A DNA stretch of 64,000 bases from Nitrosospira sp. Nsp2 (lineage in GTDB: Bacteria > Pseudomonadota > Gammaproteobacteria > Burkholderiales > Nitrosomonadaceae). The notes under the pieces are model-generated. The model was given only the letters and a program-made list of their open reading frames with translations. It was not told where the DNA came from and searched no databases. Below, one piece after another: positions 17,476-27,264 of this stretch. The stretch spans positions 62,001-126,000 of the forward strand of contig NZ_QAOU01000005.1 of assembly GCF_003050965.1 (NCBI RefSeq). The letters run 5' to 3'. Position numbers and translations under genes: made by a program. Positions within the stretch are counted from its first letter, which is position 1; each line of letters starts with the position of its first letter.

Positions 17476-17800
17476 AATGTCAATTAAAGTGGCACAGCCA
17501 CCGCCAGCAGGCTTCTTTCTGTCGGACCCGTCCCAGATCAGGAACAACCGCAGCAAGCTGTTCGGCTTTACGGTTGAACAGCTATGCCTGCATCAGATGC
17601 GACGCGAGCGCAAGCCCGACAGTGAATATGCCTCGCTCAGGAATTGCGAACACGAAGTCCGCGCAGCGGAAAAAGCTGAGCGGCGCGAAGGAATTCCCTA
17701 TCTCGATGCCTCTAGCAGCCAAATCGATCGACGAGCTTGCTACGGCCGTGCTGCATCAGGCAAACTCAAACGACAGATTTATTAGCGGGCAACGCCGATG
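17476..17800 (+). pseudogene. ppsR: ppsR remnant (PEP synthase kinase/phosphorylase), 5' deleted and frameshifted
   Basis: The translated segment SKLFGFTVEQLCLHQMRRER, then SEYASLRNCEHEVRAAEKAE and GIPYLD, corresponds to the C-terminal third of DUF299/PpsR proteins, where KLFGLTI, RYASL and IPWINST-type motifs occur in that order. Near 17705-17715 the frame shifts by one and continues KSIDELATAVLHQANSNDRF, the normal PpsR end. The N-terminal 190 or so residues, including the P-loop, are absent. Position divergent to ppsA is the normal one. The homology call is from memory of motif order. Confidence 0.7.
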
Positions 17801-17967
17801 CCTCGCTGTGGCACTTTTGCAGCAAGCGGTCGGTAGGCAAGCGGGGATACCTAACCAGCCTGGGGCATTGCCTGCCAGCCGATTGGAAGGTGACCGGAAA
17901 GCTTTGAATGTTCGCTGTACGATCGGCGGAGGCGCCAAAAGCGCCAAAAACGAATTGCGGGGCCGTT

Positions 17968-18582
17968 CTACCCCGCTCCCCCAAACGCTTCGTGTCGGTA
18001 TCTTGTGAGCAACGGCTTTACGTCCGCATCTTCCGAGATTTCTTTTGCTGAATTGTTAAGTGCCTTGTCATCCGGGTATAGATCGGCAAATGCCACAATC
18101 GACATGGCGGCAAGCTCCCATTCTTTTCTGGCGAATTCATTGTCGCTCCCGTCCCTGAATTCCGGGCTCGTATAGACGGACCTCGGCCAGTCCACTCGAA
18201 GACTCATTTGATAGAGAATATATCCCACTACAAACATGAAGATACCGCCCGCAAACATTTCCTTGGCAAAATAGACGACACCCAGCAGAAACGAAGTCAG
18301 GTAGAGAATAACGCTGTTCCTCTGCTTTTTCCATGAAGTGGTGGGATAGGCCAGCGCCATCCAGTATTTGGCGATATATTCCGTCAGATCCTCCGCATTT
18401 TCCCATTTGTCAGCGAGTATTTTCGCTATCCTTGGCAGTGGTATGTCGGTTCTGCCGATCAACGCGTGGGGCGCCACAATGATAGCGTATAGCGCAGGCA
18501 GGACGGCGCCCCAGTACACGCCGTCCGTGTGATTCGATGTAAACGCGAAATAGAGCGCAATGAGATTGAGGATAAATATCAT
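17968..18582 (-). CDS. Hypothetical membrane protein
   Basis: 204 residues. Hydrophobic segments at about residues 1-14, 22-42 and a pair at 92-130 suggest three to four membrane helices. The last 65 residues are charged and cytoplasmic-looking (YPDDKALNNSAKEI). No family recognised. It lies downstream of the phosphoketolase gene on the same strand with a 156-bp gap, so it may or may not be in that operon. Confidence 0.6.
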   Translation of the reverse strand: MIFILNLIALYFAFTSNHTDGVYWGAVLPALYAIIVAPHALIGRTDIPLPRIAKILADKWENAEDLTEYIAKYWMALAYPTTSWKKQRNSVILYLTSFLLGVVYFAKEMFAGGIFMFVVGYILYQMSLRVDWPRSVYTSPEFRDGSDNEFARKEWELAAMSIVAFADLYPDDKALNNSAKEISEDADVKPLLTRYRHEAFGGAG

Positions 18583-18738
18583 CCGTACCTCTCCGCCAAC
18601 TCAGCAAACGTGCTTGCGCCTGGGTGTTGATGAAAAGGATATTTTGCTCGCAATATAGAGGCGGGAACCGTGGTTCCAAGATAAGCATCCATCCCATCCG
18701 TCACTTTTGCCGCGTTTCCGCCTTATCACATAGACCGA

Positions 18739-21156
18739 TCATTGGCCCCCGGAACTGGAAGGCCAGTGCCAGTCGCGTATCTCGGGCATGTCATCGCCGT
18801 ATTCGACGATGTACTGCTTATGTTCGGTCAACTTCTCGCGCATCAGCTGCTTGAGGTACACCCCCTTTGAGCCCAGCGTGGGCACGCGGTCGACCACGTC
18901 CATTACCAGATGGAAGCGGTCAAGATCATTCAGAACCGTCATGTCAAACGGAGTGGTGGTCGTTCCTTCTTCCTTGTATCCACGCACGTGCAGGTTTTCA
19001 TGATTGTTGCGGCGATAGGTCAGACGATGGATAAGCCAGGGATAGCCATGGTAGGCAAAAATGATTGGCCGGGAAGCCGTGAAGAGCGAATCGAAGTCAT
19101 CATCGGATAACCCATGCGGATGTTCCGTTCGGGGCTGGAGGGTCATCAGGTCTACTACGTTTACCACCCTTATCTTCAGTTCGGGGATATGACGCCGCAA
19201 CAGATCGACTGCCGCCAAGGTTTCAAGTGTCGGCACATCGCCCGCGCACCCCATTATTACGTCCGGGTCACTGTCCTGGTCATTGCTCGCCCAACCCCAG
19301 ACCCCAATACCGGTAGTGGCGTGCTTGATGGCCGAGTCCATATCCAGCCATTGCAATGCCGGTTGCTTACCGGCGACGATAACGTTGACAAAGTTACGCG
19401 AGCGCAGGCATTTATCGGCAACATACAGCAGCGTGTTTGCATCCGGCGGCAAATAAACCCGGATGATATCGGCTTTTTTGTTTACCGCGTGATCGATGAA
19501 GCCCGGGTCCTGGTGCGAGAATCCATTGTGATCCTGACGCCAGACATGTGACGTCAGCAAATAATTCAGCGAGGCAATCGGGGCGCGCCAAGAGATTTCC
19601 TTCGTTACCTTTAGCCATTTGGCATGTTGATTGAACATTGAGTCAACGATATGGATAAATGCCTCATAGCATGAGAAAAGACCGTGCCGTCCGGTAAGCA
19701 GGTACCCCTCAAGCCAGCCCTGGCAGGTATGCTCCGAGAGAATTTCCATCACCCTTCCATCCGGGGAAAGGTTTTCATCACTCGGCAAGTTCTGCCCCAC
19801 CCACGTGCGGGGCGTCACCTCATACAGCGCATCGAGGCGGTTCGAACTGGTCTCATCCGGTCCCATCACCCGGAAATTACGGCTGCCGAGATTGAGCTTC
19901 ATTACGTCACGCAATAATTTTCCCATCTCGCGCGTTGCTTCGGCGACCACTACGCCTGGCCCTGGTACAGCGACGGCATAATCGCGAAAATCGGGCATTT
20001 CCAATGCGTTCAGCAACCGGCCGCCGTTAGCATGGGGATTTGCGCCCATACGGCGCTCGCCACGGGGCGCGAGCGCCGCCAATTCCGGCAGGAGAGCGCC
20101 TTTCTCATCGAATAATTCCTCCGGGTTGTAGCTCTTCATCCAGCTTTCCAACAGCTTCAGATGTTGCGGATTTGAGCCGATCTCTGCAAGCGGCACCTGG
20201 TGCGAGCGCCAGAGACCCTCAGTCGTCTTGCCGTCGACCTCTTTCGGTCCCGTCCATCCCTTCGGACTGCGCAGAACGATCATGGGCCAACGCGGATATG
20301 TGATTTCCTTCATTGTTTGACCGCTGGTTCGAGCTTCGCGCTGAATCGCTCGAATCTGATCAACAGCGAGATCGAACGCGGCGGCCATCTGCTGATGCAT
20401 GAGCGCCGGATCCGACCCCTCGACGAAATAGGGTTGATAACCATAACCGAAGAAAAGATCCTGCAGCTCGTCGTGGCTGATGCGAGCCAGCACTGCGGGA
20501 TTGGCTATCTTGTACCCGTTCAGATGCAGGATCGGCAGCACCGCTCCATCACGAGCCGGGTTGAGAAATTTATTGGAGTGCCAGGCGCAGGCGAGCGGGC
20601 CGGTTTCAGCTTCGCCATCACCGACCACGCACGCCACGACCAGATCCGGATTGTCAAAAGCGGCGCCAAAGGCATGAGATACGGAATAGCCCAGCTCCCC
20701 GCCTTCGTGAATCGAACCAGGCGTTTCCGGCGCGACATGGCTGGGAATCCCGCCGGGGAACGAAAACTGCTTAAACAGCCTCTTCATGCCGATCGCGTCG
20801 CGCGAAATATGGGGATAAAACTCACTATAGCTGCCTTCGAGCCACGTGTTGGCCACCATCGCCGGGCCACCATGACCCGGCCCCGCTATATAGATCATAT
20901 CGAGATCGTATTTGTTTATGATGCGATTCAGATGCGCGTAAATAAAATTGAGCCCCGGCGTGGTACCCCAGTGCCCGAGCAACCGGGGCTTCACATGCGC
21001 GACCGTAAGCGGCTCCCTGAGTAGCGGGTTGTCGAGAAGATATATCTGTCCGACGGAAAGATAATTTGCAGCCCGCCAATAGGCATTGATCCTGCGCAAT
21101 TCATCTTCGGAAAGCGGTTTGTCCACTGATTGAGTCTTGGGTTCAGCTTGATTCAT
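18739..21156 (-). CDS. xfp: Phosphoketolase (xylulose-5-phosphate/fructose-6-phosphate)
   Basis: 805 residues, the normal length. The thiamine diphosphate site is [11 protein letters not shown] near residue 180. Other family blocks are [47 protein letters not shown] and the C-terminal Gly-rich domain. It splits xylulose-5-P or fructose-6-P with phosphate to acetyl-phosphate plus glyceraldehyde-3-P or erythrose-4-P. It sits 12 bp after ackA, so acetyl-phosphate is presumably turned into acetate with ATP gain. Confidence 0.96.
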   Translation of the reverse strand: MNQAEPKTQSVDKPLSEDELRRINAYWRAANYLSVGQIYLLDNPLLREPLTVAHVKPRLLGHWGTTPGLNFIYAHLNRIINKYDLDMIYIAGPGHGGPAMVANTWLEGSYSEFYPHISRDAIGMKRLFKQFSFPGGIPSHVAPETPGSIHEGGELGYSVSHAFGAAFDNPDLVVACVVGDGEAETGPLACAWHSNKFLNPARDGAVLPILHLNGYKIANPAVLARISHDELQDLFFGYGYQPYFVEGSDPALMHQQMAAAFDLAVDQIRAIQREARTSGQTMKEITYPRWPMIVLRSPKGWTGPKEVDGKTTEGLWRSHQVPLAEIGSNPQHLKLLESWMKSYNPEELFDEKGALLPELAALAPRGERRMGANPHANGGRLLNALEMPDFRDYAVAVPGPGVVVAEATREMGKLLRDVMKLNLGSRNFRVMGPDETSSNRLDALYEVTPRTWVGQNLPSDENLSPDGRVMEILSEHTCQGWLEGYLLTGRHGLFSCYEAFIHIVDSMFNQHAKWLKVTKEISWRAPIASLNYLLTSHVWRQDHNGFSHQDPGFIDHAVNKKADIIRVYLPPDANTLLYVADKCLRSRNFVNVIVAGKQPALQWLDMDSAIKHATTGIGVWGWASNDQDSDPDVIMGCAGDVPTLETLAAVDLLRRHIPELKIRVVNVVDLMTLQPRTEHPHGLSDDDFDSLFTASRPIIFAYHGYPWLIHRLTYRRNNHENLHVRGYKEEGTTTTPFDMTVLNDLDRFHLVMDVVDRVPTLGSKGVYLKQLMREKLTEHKQYIVEYGDDMPEIRDWHWPSSSGGQ

Positions 21157-21168
21157 AACGATTCTCCT

Positions 21169-22281
21169 TCAGGCTCCTTTTGCCGCCATCAACGCGGTCC
21201 CTTCGCGCGCTAGAACCGCCGCCTCGTCTACAGGAATAACCCACGCCGCCACCCGGCTTTTCTCGCCACTGATACGCGATAATCCGTGGGCATCCCGATT
21301 TGCGTTTAAATCGATTTCGATGCCGCACCATTCCATGCCGGCGAGTATTTTTTCCCGCACTTCCGGTACGTTTTCTCCGACTCCTCCGCCGAAAACAATT
21401 GCCTCGGCGCCAGACAGCACCGCCAGGTAGGCACCGATGTATTTACGCACCCGGTAACAGTACACATCCAATGCCAGCTGTGCCAGCTTGTCGGGCGACC
21501 CCAGTAATTCCCGTATGTCGGCGCTGATCCCGGACAATCCCAAAAGGCCGGAATGCTGATTCAGGAGTTCATCCAGCTGCTCCGCGGTTAAATTTTCCTG
21601 GCGGAGCAAAAACGTAATCAGGCCGGGATCGACATCCCCCGAGCGCGTGGCCATTACTAGCCCCTCCAGGGGGGAAAACCCCATGGAAGTGTCACGCGGC
21701 GACCCGTTCTCTATCGCCGTGATTGAGCAACCGGCCCCGAGCTGCAGTGAAATGATGCGCCCTCCCCGACCGGCGCCGGGCTGCAACCCCTGCCAGCTCC
21801 GCCACATGGCCTGATGCGCCAGCCCATGAAAACCGTAGCGGCGCAGCCCATGCTTTTCGACAAGCGTGTGCGGAAGCGCGTACATGCGTGCGGCTTCGGG
21901 CAGAGCTCTGAAAAACGCGGTATCGAACACCGCTACCTGGGCAACGTCCCTCCCCAGCACACCGCCAGCTGCACGTATCCATCGTAGCGTATTGCGGTTG
22001 TGCAGCGGCGCGAGCGACGCAACGCGGCCGATCTCCTGCTCCACTTCCTCATCGATCAGGCACGGCGCAGTGAGGTTCATCCCCCCATGCACCACGCGAT
22101 GCACCGCCAGTTTTGTTTCTGCCAGCCCATGCGTTTCGAGGAATGCTTTCAGCATGACCTCGGGTTCGCTGCCCGACAGATCGTAACGGGAATTTGCCAA
22201 TCCGCTCAGCGCGCCGCTATCACTGGAGAATGCCGCCAGGCGGACCGATGAACTGCCAGTGTTAACAGTCAGGATAATCAC
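21169..22281 (-). CDS. ackA: Acetate kinase
   Basis: 370 residues, about 30 fewer than the E. coli enzyme but within the range of the phosphoketolase-linked type. Signature features: NTGSSSVRL at the N-terminus (Arg where Lys is usual), HRVVHGG, HNRNTLRWI, VFDTAFF, RYGFHGLAH and DTSMGFSPLEGLVM. It interconverts acetyl-phosphate plus ADP with acetate plus ATP. Its start overlaps the usp stop by four bases (ATGA) and xfp follows by 12 bp, which gives a three-gene operon. Confidence 0.94.
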   Translation of the reverse strand: MIILTVNTGSSSVRLAAFSSDSGALSGLANSRYDLSGSEPEVMLKAFLETHGLAETKLAVHRVVHGGMNLTAPCLIDEEVEQEIGRVASLAPLHNRNTLRWIRAAGGVLGRDVAQVAVFDTAFFRALPEAARMYALPHTLVEKHGLRRYGFHGLAHQAMWRSWQGLQPGAGRGGRIISLQLGAGCSITAIENGSPRDTSMGFSPLEGLVMATRSGDVDPGLITFLLRQENLTAEQLDELLNQHSGLLGLSGISADIRELLGSPDKLAQLALDVYCYRVRKYIGAYLAVLSGAEAIVFGGGVGENVPEVREKILAGMEWCGIEIDLNANRDAHGLSRISGEKSRVAAWVIPVDEAAVLAREGTALMAAKGA

Positions 22282-23210
22282 GAATGCTTGCCGCCCAGGT
22301 CATCCTTTTCCGACTGTTTCAGCAGCCCGGAGCTAACCACCAGGACGTCGCACGAAGTCTCGTAGAGAACATGCTTGGTAACCGAACCGAATAGTGCTTC
22401 ATCCAATTCCGTCTCGCCGCGCTTCCCTATGACAACCAAATCGATATGGAGAGCCCGGACTTGCTGCAATATGACAGCACGTGGGCGGCCTTGCTCGACA
22501 ATGAAAGTAACCTGGGCATTACCTCGGGCACAGCCTTCGGCTATCTTTTCAATCTCCGCACGGGCATGGCTTAATAAATTGTCTCGATGGAGATCAGCAC
22601 GTTCCTCGCTGAGACCGATCTGCTTCATTCGGTGTGCGAACGGCACCTCGGCTACATGCAACACGTAAATCGACGCTCGCGTACCCGTTTTTAATGCCAC
22701 CTCAAGCGCATCGAGCGATGGTTGCGAAAAATCCATCGGTACCAATACATGCTTGTACTCCCCTTTCGGTTCCTGTTTTACGACGAGCAGCGGACGAAAT
22801 CCTTTGCTGAGGGTTTTTGACGCGGTTGTCCCAAGGAAGAATTCCCGAGCGAAGGTTTCCCCTTGATCACCGATGACTATTAGATCGGCATGATTCGCGT
22901 TCGCATACTGATTGATTTTCACGTGCGCTTGACCGATCGCAACGTGATGCATCACGCTTATGCCCCCGCTGGACAACGAAGTTGCCACCTCTTGCAGCGT
23001 TGCCTTGGCGTGATTATAGAGCTGCTGTTCCGTCTCCAACGGGATATCGATCTTCAATCGCCGGAGCGCTTCGAATGTAAGGATGGGAAGGACGTGCAGC
23101 AAATCAAGTTTTGCGCCGTACTCCTTGGCCAGCTGCGCGCCGCGGCGAACCGCTCTGTCCGACCGCGGCGAAAAATCTGTAGCGACGAGAATGTGTTCAA
23201 TTTTCTTCAC
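22278..23210 (-). CDS. Tandem universal stress protein
   Basis: 310 residues made of two UspA domains. Each starts with a conserved strand (HILVATDFSPRSDRAV, then HVLVPMDFSQPSLDAL) and carries an ATP-type loop: VIGDQGETFAREFFLGTTAS in the first, VIGKRGETELDEALFGSVT in the second. GTG is the start, with a weak ribosome site. First gene of the usp-ackA-xfp operon; this grouping is common where phosphoketolase serves a stress or overflow role. A perfect 18-bp palindrome lies 224 bp upstream. Confidence 0.92.
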   Translation of the reverse strand: MKKIEHILVATDFSPRSDRAVRRGAQLAKEYGAKLDLLHVLPILTFEALRRLKIDIPLETEQQLYNHAKATLQEVATSLSSGGISVMHHVAIGQAHVKINQYANANHADLIVIGDQGETFAREFFLGTTASKTLSKGFRPLLVVKQEPKGEYKHVLVPMDFSQPSLDALEVALKTGTRASIYVLHVAEVPFAHRMKQIGLSEERADLHRDNLLSHARAEIEKIAEGCARGNAQVTFIVEQGRPRAVILQQVRALHIDLVVIGKRGETELDEALFGSVTKHVLYETSCDVLVVSSGLLKQSEKDDLGGKHS

Positions 23211-23945
23211 GTAACACCGATTCGGGCAAAGCGTGCCCTCTGAATTTATCTGAAACGTTTCTGCAGGTGTTGCGCTGAAGTATCTTTTTTGGGAAAACCG
23301 CTTTCCTTTATCGACCTCGCGTCATTCGTCATTCAGTACTCACTGCGCTGCTTTGCCTTGGAGGGAGCTTGAACGAGCTGAACGGGAGAAGGAAGAAGTA
23401 TAAGCACAGGCTGCATACGGTCATCTGTGCGGCGCTTATCATATGATAAGCACTTCGCATTCCTGCATGGCGAGGGTACGGGCGCCCTGCGTGCAACAGG
23501 GCAGTTTAATGAATACGCAGCGGCACGAACGGAAAATTGGCAAGACCTGCGCCGAAAAAAAAAGGAAATTGGATGGCAGGACCGACCAACATAATGGCCG
23601 CAGTGCCCAACGCCACTGTGAGCCGATGCGTTCGATAGCAAGTTCAACCCTCCAGGTAGACTAGCGGAAGAAACAAGAAAGGTGGAACAAGCTTAACTTC
23701 ATGAATATCCGGCGGACAGATGGCAAGCGCTGCTGACGTAAGTTTCTTCAAACGGTCGTCGATATTAAGACGGGAAATCTCCGGCCATAGATGTCCATTT
23801 ATTCAATTACTTATCAAACTCGGTACGTGATTACAAACTGCAGTTGGGAACTTGCGCGCAAATAGGTTTTCCGATTCAATTTATGAGATATCAGTAGATT
23901 CGATAGTGTTATACTGCTTTCTTCAACGTTTGCAAGGAGACCATC
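23211..23945. other. Divergent intergenic region between usp operon and Tim44-like gene
   Basis: 735 bases without a convincing gene. It must hold promoters for both flanking transcripts. It contains the 18-bp palindrome at 23434-23451 and an extended -10-like TGTTATACT at 23907-23915 in front of the Tim44-like gene. Confidence 0.5.
23434..23451. promoter_or_regulatory. Perfect 18-bp palindrome, candidate operator
   Basis: GCTTATCATATGATAAGC is a perfect dyad with no spacer. It lies 224 bp before the usp-ackA-xfp operon and 495 bp before the Tim44-like gene. Such a length by chance is unlikely in one intergenic region. The binding protein is unknown. Confidence 0.55.
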
Positions 23946-24830
23946 ATGAAGAAATTATTCACCCTGCTGACCTTGGCTGTTTTTAGCTTCGGATTGGCTG
24001 CCTTCGATGCCGAAGCAAAACGCTTCGGGGGCGGTAAGAGTATTGGCAAGCAACGGGAAGCCATCAGCCCGCAAGCAGCTCCCAAGCCTGGGCAAGCCCC
24101 AGCCGCTGCGGCGGCGCCTGCAGCCGCGGGTGGAAGCAAATGGATGGGCCCTCTCGCTGGTTTGGCCGCTGGAGGATTACTGGCGGCGCTATTCATGGGG
24201 GGCGCATTCGAGGGCATTAAAATGATGGATGTGCTGATGCTCGCAGCGCTGATGGCCGCCATTTTCTTCGTGGTCCGCATGTTGCGCAGACCCCGGCAGG
24301 AAAATACGGCGCGTCCGATGCAATATTCAGGTATGGGAACAACCGGCAGCACCGGCCCAGCCCCGGGAACTGGGGCGCCCGCAGAAGACACATCAGCAGC
24401 CGGAGCAACAACGCCAGCTCAAGCGGTTCCTGTTACCAGAAGCGCAGCTAATATTCCGGCAGACTTTCAGGTCGAGCCGTTCTTGCGCAATGCCAAAACC
24501 TCATTTATTCGGCTTCAGGCAGCCAACGACGCGCGCGACCTGAGCGATATTCGCGAATACACCACTCCGCAAATGTTCGCGGAAATCAGCATGCAGATCA
24601 ATGAGCGCGGCGGCGAACCACAGAGGACCGAGGTCATGGCCATCAATGCGGACGTGCTCGAAGTAGTAACGGAAAATGACACGGCCATTGCCAGTGTCAG
24701 GTTTAACGGACAGCTTCGAGAAGCGCCCAACTCCTCGCCGGAACCATTTGATGAGATCTGGCACGTGCAGAAGGATCTTAAGGATCCGGACGCGGTTTGG
24801 CTGCTGGCGGGCATTCAACAAGTCTCCTGA
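23946..24830 (+). CDS. Tim44-like domain protein, exported or membrane-bound
   Basis: 294 residues. A signal peptide ends near FDAEAK at residue 21. A Gly/Ala/Pro-rich low-complexity stretch follows, then two hydrophobic segments at about 75-115 and an Ala/Thr linker. The Tim44-like domain occupies residues about 175-294 (FLRNAKTSFIRLQAANDARD, YTTPQMFAEISMQI, then the strand region ending in WLLAGIQQ). The family is associated with the inner membrane; its role in bacteria is unclear. A good AAGGAGA site precedes the ATG. ubiJ follows after 11 bp. Confidence 0.88.
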   Translation: MKKLFTLLTLAVFSFGLAAFDAEAKRFGGGKSIGKQREAISPQAAPKPGQAPAAAAAPAAAGGSKWMGPLAGLAAGGLLAALFMGGAFEGIKMMDVLMLAALMAAIFFVVRMLRRPRQENTARPMQYSGMGTTGSTGPAPGTGAPAEDTSAAGATTPAQAVPVTRSAANIPADFQVEPFLRNAKTSFIRLQAANDARDLSDIREYTTPQMFAEISMQINERGGEPQRTEVMAINADVLEVVTENDTAIASVRFNGQLREAPNSSPEPFDEIWHVQKDLKDPDAVWLLAGIQQVS

Positions 24831-24841
24831 TCTGAGCCGCG

Positions 24842-25423
24842 ATGCTGGCCTCCCTCGCGATAGCCCCGCTCAACCACTTGCTGCATGGGGAAAGCTGGGC
24901 GCGCAAGAGGCTGCAGGCCTATGCCGGGAAGACAGCGCGCTTTCGTCTTCCTCCCTTCATTGACCTCGCCCTGACCATAAAAGCCAGCGGCGAGGTGTCC
25001 ACTGCCCCGAGCAATACTCGCGATGACGCGATTCTCACAGTTGACCCGGTGTTGTTGCCGCGTTTGCTTGCCCGTGACGAAGACGCGTTTCGCAGCGTCC
25101 GGGTTTCTGGCGATGGCGCGTTCGCTGACGAGATCCTACATATTGGTAAAAATCTAAGCTGGAACCTTGAAGAGGATTTGAGCGGCATTATGGGCGATAT
25201 CCTCGCGCATCGCGCTGTTCTGGCGGGTCAAAGTCTAGCGCATTGGCACACCGAAACCATCCGGAATTTGTTGCAGATGTCGCTGGAATATTTAACCGAA
25301 GAACGGCCTTTGCTCGCGAAGCCCTTTTACATGTATGAGTTCGTCCATGAAGTAAGCGCGTTGCAAGAGGCCGCCTTAAATCTGGACAAACGTGTGAATG
25401 CGCTCATGAAAAGACCCCGATAA
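24842..25423 (+). CDS. ubiJ: Ubiquinone biosynthesis accessory factor UbiJ (SCP2 domain)
   Basis: 193 residues with the UbiJ plan: N-terminal NHLLHGESWARKRLQAYAGK, an SCP2-type lipid-binding beta/alpha core (VRVSGDGAFADEILHIGKNL), and a C-terminal coiled-coil helix ending in LDKRVNALMKR. It scaffolds the soluble Ubi complex and binds ubiquinone precursors. Located before ubiB, as in many proteobacteria, with 137 bp between. Confidence 0.9.
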   Translation: MLASLAIAPLNHLLHGESWARKRLQAYAGKTARFRLPPFIDLALTIKASGEVSTAPSNTRDDAILTVDPVLLPRLLARDEDAFRSVRVSGDGAFADEILHIGKNLSWNLEEDLSGIMGDILAHRAVLAGQSLAHWHTETIRNLLQMSLEYLTEERPLLAKPFYMYEFVHEVSALQEAALNLDKRVNALMKRPR

Positions 25424-25560
25424 CAACTGGCACAACTGAGAAGACCCTGCCGCACCGCTGGGTTACATTGGGACAGGCGCTGGCAAATTAAGGTTAATCG
25501 CCGGTCGCTATATTTGTTCAGTGGTGCTTAACTACAGACGAACTGCCGTCATTAGAATAA

Positions 25561-27078
25561 ATGCGTTTTCTTCGTCTTCTCACAATTCTGACTGTAGCGT
25601 TCCGTTTCGGCCTGGATGAATTTTTTCTTGCCCATGAGCGGCTACGCTTTGTACGGCCAGTCGTCAAACTCGCCACGTTCTGGCGCCGGCTGGACAAAGC
25701 TCGCGGTGAACGCCTTCGTCTGGCGCTGGAGGCCCTGGGTCCCATTTTTGTCAAATTTGGCCAGATGCTTTCCACCCGGCGCGATTTGCTGCCACAGGAT
25801 ATTGCGGACGAGCTGGCTAAACTGCAAGATCAGGTTCCTCCGTTTCCTTCCAACATCGCGCTGGCTACCCTGGAGCAGGTTTATGGGAAATCCGTCAATG
25901 AAGTCTTTCTGGTCTTCGATGCCGAGCCGGTAGCGAGCGCTTCGATCGCGCAGGTTCATCTCGCGGTACTTCACGATGGCACAGAGGTGGCGGTTAAGGT
26001 GCTTCGTCCCGGCATTGCTCCCGTGATTGCACACGACATTGCATTAATGGAAACCGGTGCGTTGCTGGTTGAATCCCTGTGGCCCGACGGCAAGCGGTTG
26101 AAACCGAGGGAGGTGGTGACCGAGTTCGCGCGACACTTGGACGATGAGCTGGATTTGATGCGCGAGGCATCCAACTGCAGCCAGTTGCGACGAAATTTTC
26201 TCGACTCGCCGCTATTATTGGTACCAGAGGTTTATTGGGATTACTGCTATTCGACTGTCATGGTGATGCAGCGCGTCAAAGGAACGCCAATCAGCCAGGT
26301 GGCGAAGCTGCGCGAACAGGGTATCGATATTCCGAGACTTGCCAGGGTTGGCGTGGAAATCTTTTTTACCCAGGTATTCCGGGATGGCTACTTTCACGCC
26401 GATATGCATCCCGGCAATATTTTCGTGGGTAGCGATGGCCGTTACATAGCGGTGGATTTCGGCATCATGGGTACCCTCACCGACGAGGACAAGAATTACC
26501 TCGCGCAAAATTTTCTGGCATTCTTCCGGCGCGACTATAAAAGGGTGGCGGAAGCCCATGTTGAAGCGGGATGGGCGCCGAAAGACACTCGCGTTAATGA
26601 TTTTGAAACCGCGATCCGCGCTGTATGCGAACCGATTTTCGATAAGCCGCTAAGCGAAATTTCTTTCGGCCGCGTATTGCTGCGACTGTTTCAGACCTCA
26701 CGCCAATTCAATGTGGAGATTCAGCCTCAGCTGGTCATGCTGCAGAAAACACTGTTGAATATCGAAGGACTTGGGCGCGATCTCGACCCCAATCTCGATC
26801 TGTGGACTACCGCAAAACCGTATCTGGAAAACTGGATGTCTGATCAGCTCGGCTGGCGTGGATTCAGCCGCCGCATGAACAAGGAGGCATCAAGCTGGGC
26901 AGTCATATTCCCCCAGTTTCCACGTCTGCTGCACCACGCCTTAAGCGACGATCGCGCGCAGGCGATGGATGAAAAAATCAGCGAGATGCTCATTGAACAG
27001 CGGCGCCAGAGTCGTTTGCTGGCGATGCTCGCAGTCTTGCTGGCAGTGCTGCTGCTGTGGCAGTTATGGTTATGGTGA
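25561..27078 (+). CDS. ubiB: Ubiquinone biosynthesis regulatory protein kinase-like UbiB
   Basis: 505 residues of the ABC1/ADCK atypical kinase family. The KxGQ motif is [16 protein letters not shown] near residue 65, the Ala-rich loop is ASASIAQVH, the ATP-site lysine is in AVKVLRPG, and the catalytic loop is [10 protein letters not shown] with FGIMG. Two C-terminal hydrophobic segments ([19 protein letters not shown]) anchor it in the inner membrane. Needed for aerobic ubiquinone synthesis. Confidence 0.95.
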   Translation: MRFLRLLTILTVAFRFGLDEFFLAHERLRFVRPVVKLATFWRRLDKARGERLRLALEALGPIFVKFGQMLSTRRDLLPQDIADELAKLQDQVPPFPSNIALATLEQVYGKSVNEVFLVFDAEPVASASIAQVHLAVLHDGTEVAVKVLRPGIAPVIAHDIALMETGALLVESLWPDGKRLKPREVVTEFARHLDDELDLMREASNCSQLRRNFLDSPLLLVPEVYWDYCYSTVMVMQRVKGTPISQVAKLREQGIDIPRLARVGVEIFFTQVFRDGYFHADMHPGNIFVGSDGRYIAVDFGIMGTLTDEDKNYLAQNFLAFFRRDYKRVAEAHVEAGWAPKDTRVNDFETAIRAVCEPIFDKPLSEISFGRVLLRLFQTSRQFNVEIQPQLVMLQKTLLNIEGLGRDLDPNLDLWTTAKPYLENWMSDQLGWRGFSRRMNKEASSWAVIFPQFPRLLHHALSDDRAQAMDEKISEMLIEQRRQSRLLAMLAVLLAVLLLWQLWLW

Positions 27079-27204
27079 CAGAACAACTTGGTCCGTTTCT
27101 CCAAGCCTTTATTACGGCGGCGTAAAACTTCAGCCACCGCCCCATCGTTCTTTGATAGCTGCACCGATCGTAGAACGTTCCCCACTTGACCCGTCCCCAG
27201 AATA

Positions 27205-27240
27205 TCTCAAACATTGAGACAGGGTGAATTTTGGTAAAAT
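27205..27240 (+). promoter_or_regulatory. Putative potA promoter with overlapping dyad
   Basis: The dyad TCTCAA-ACA-TTGAGA (27205-27219) overlaps a -35-like TTGAGA. A TAAAAT -10 (27235-27240) lies 15 bases on, a short spacer. The potA ATG is at 27265. A repressor on the dyad would block the -35. Both assignments are by eye. Confidence 0.4.
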
Positions 27241-27264
27241 CCCCGTTTTTTTGTTGGCACGACG

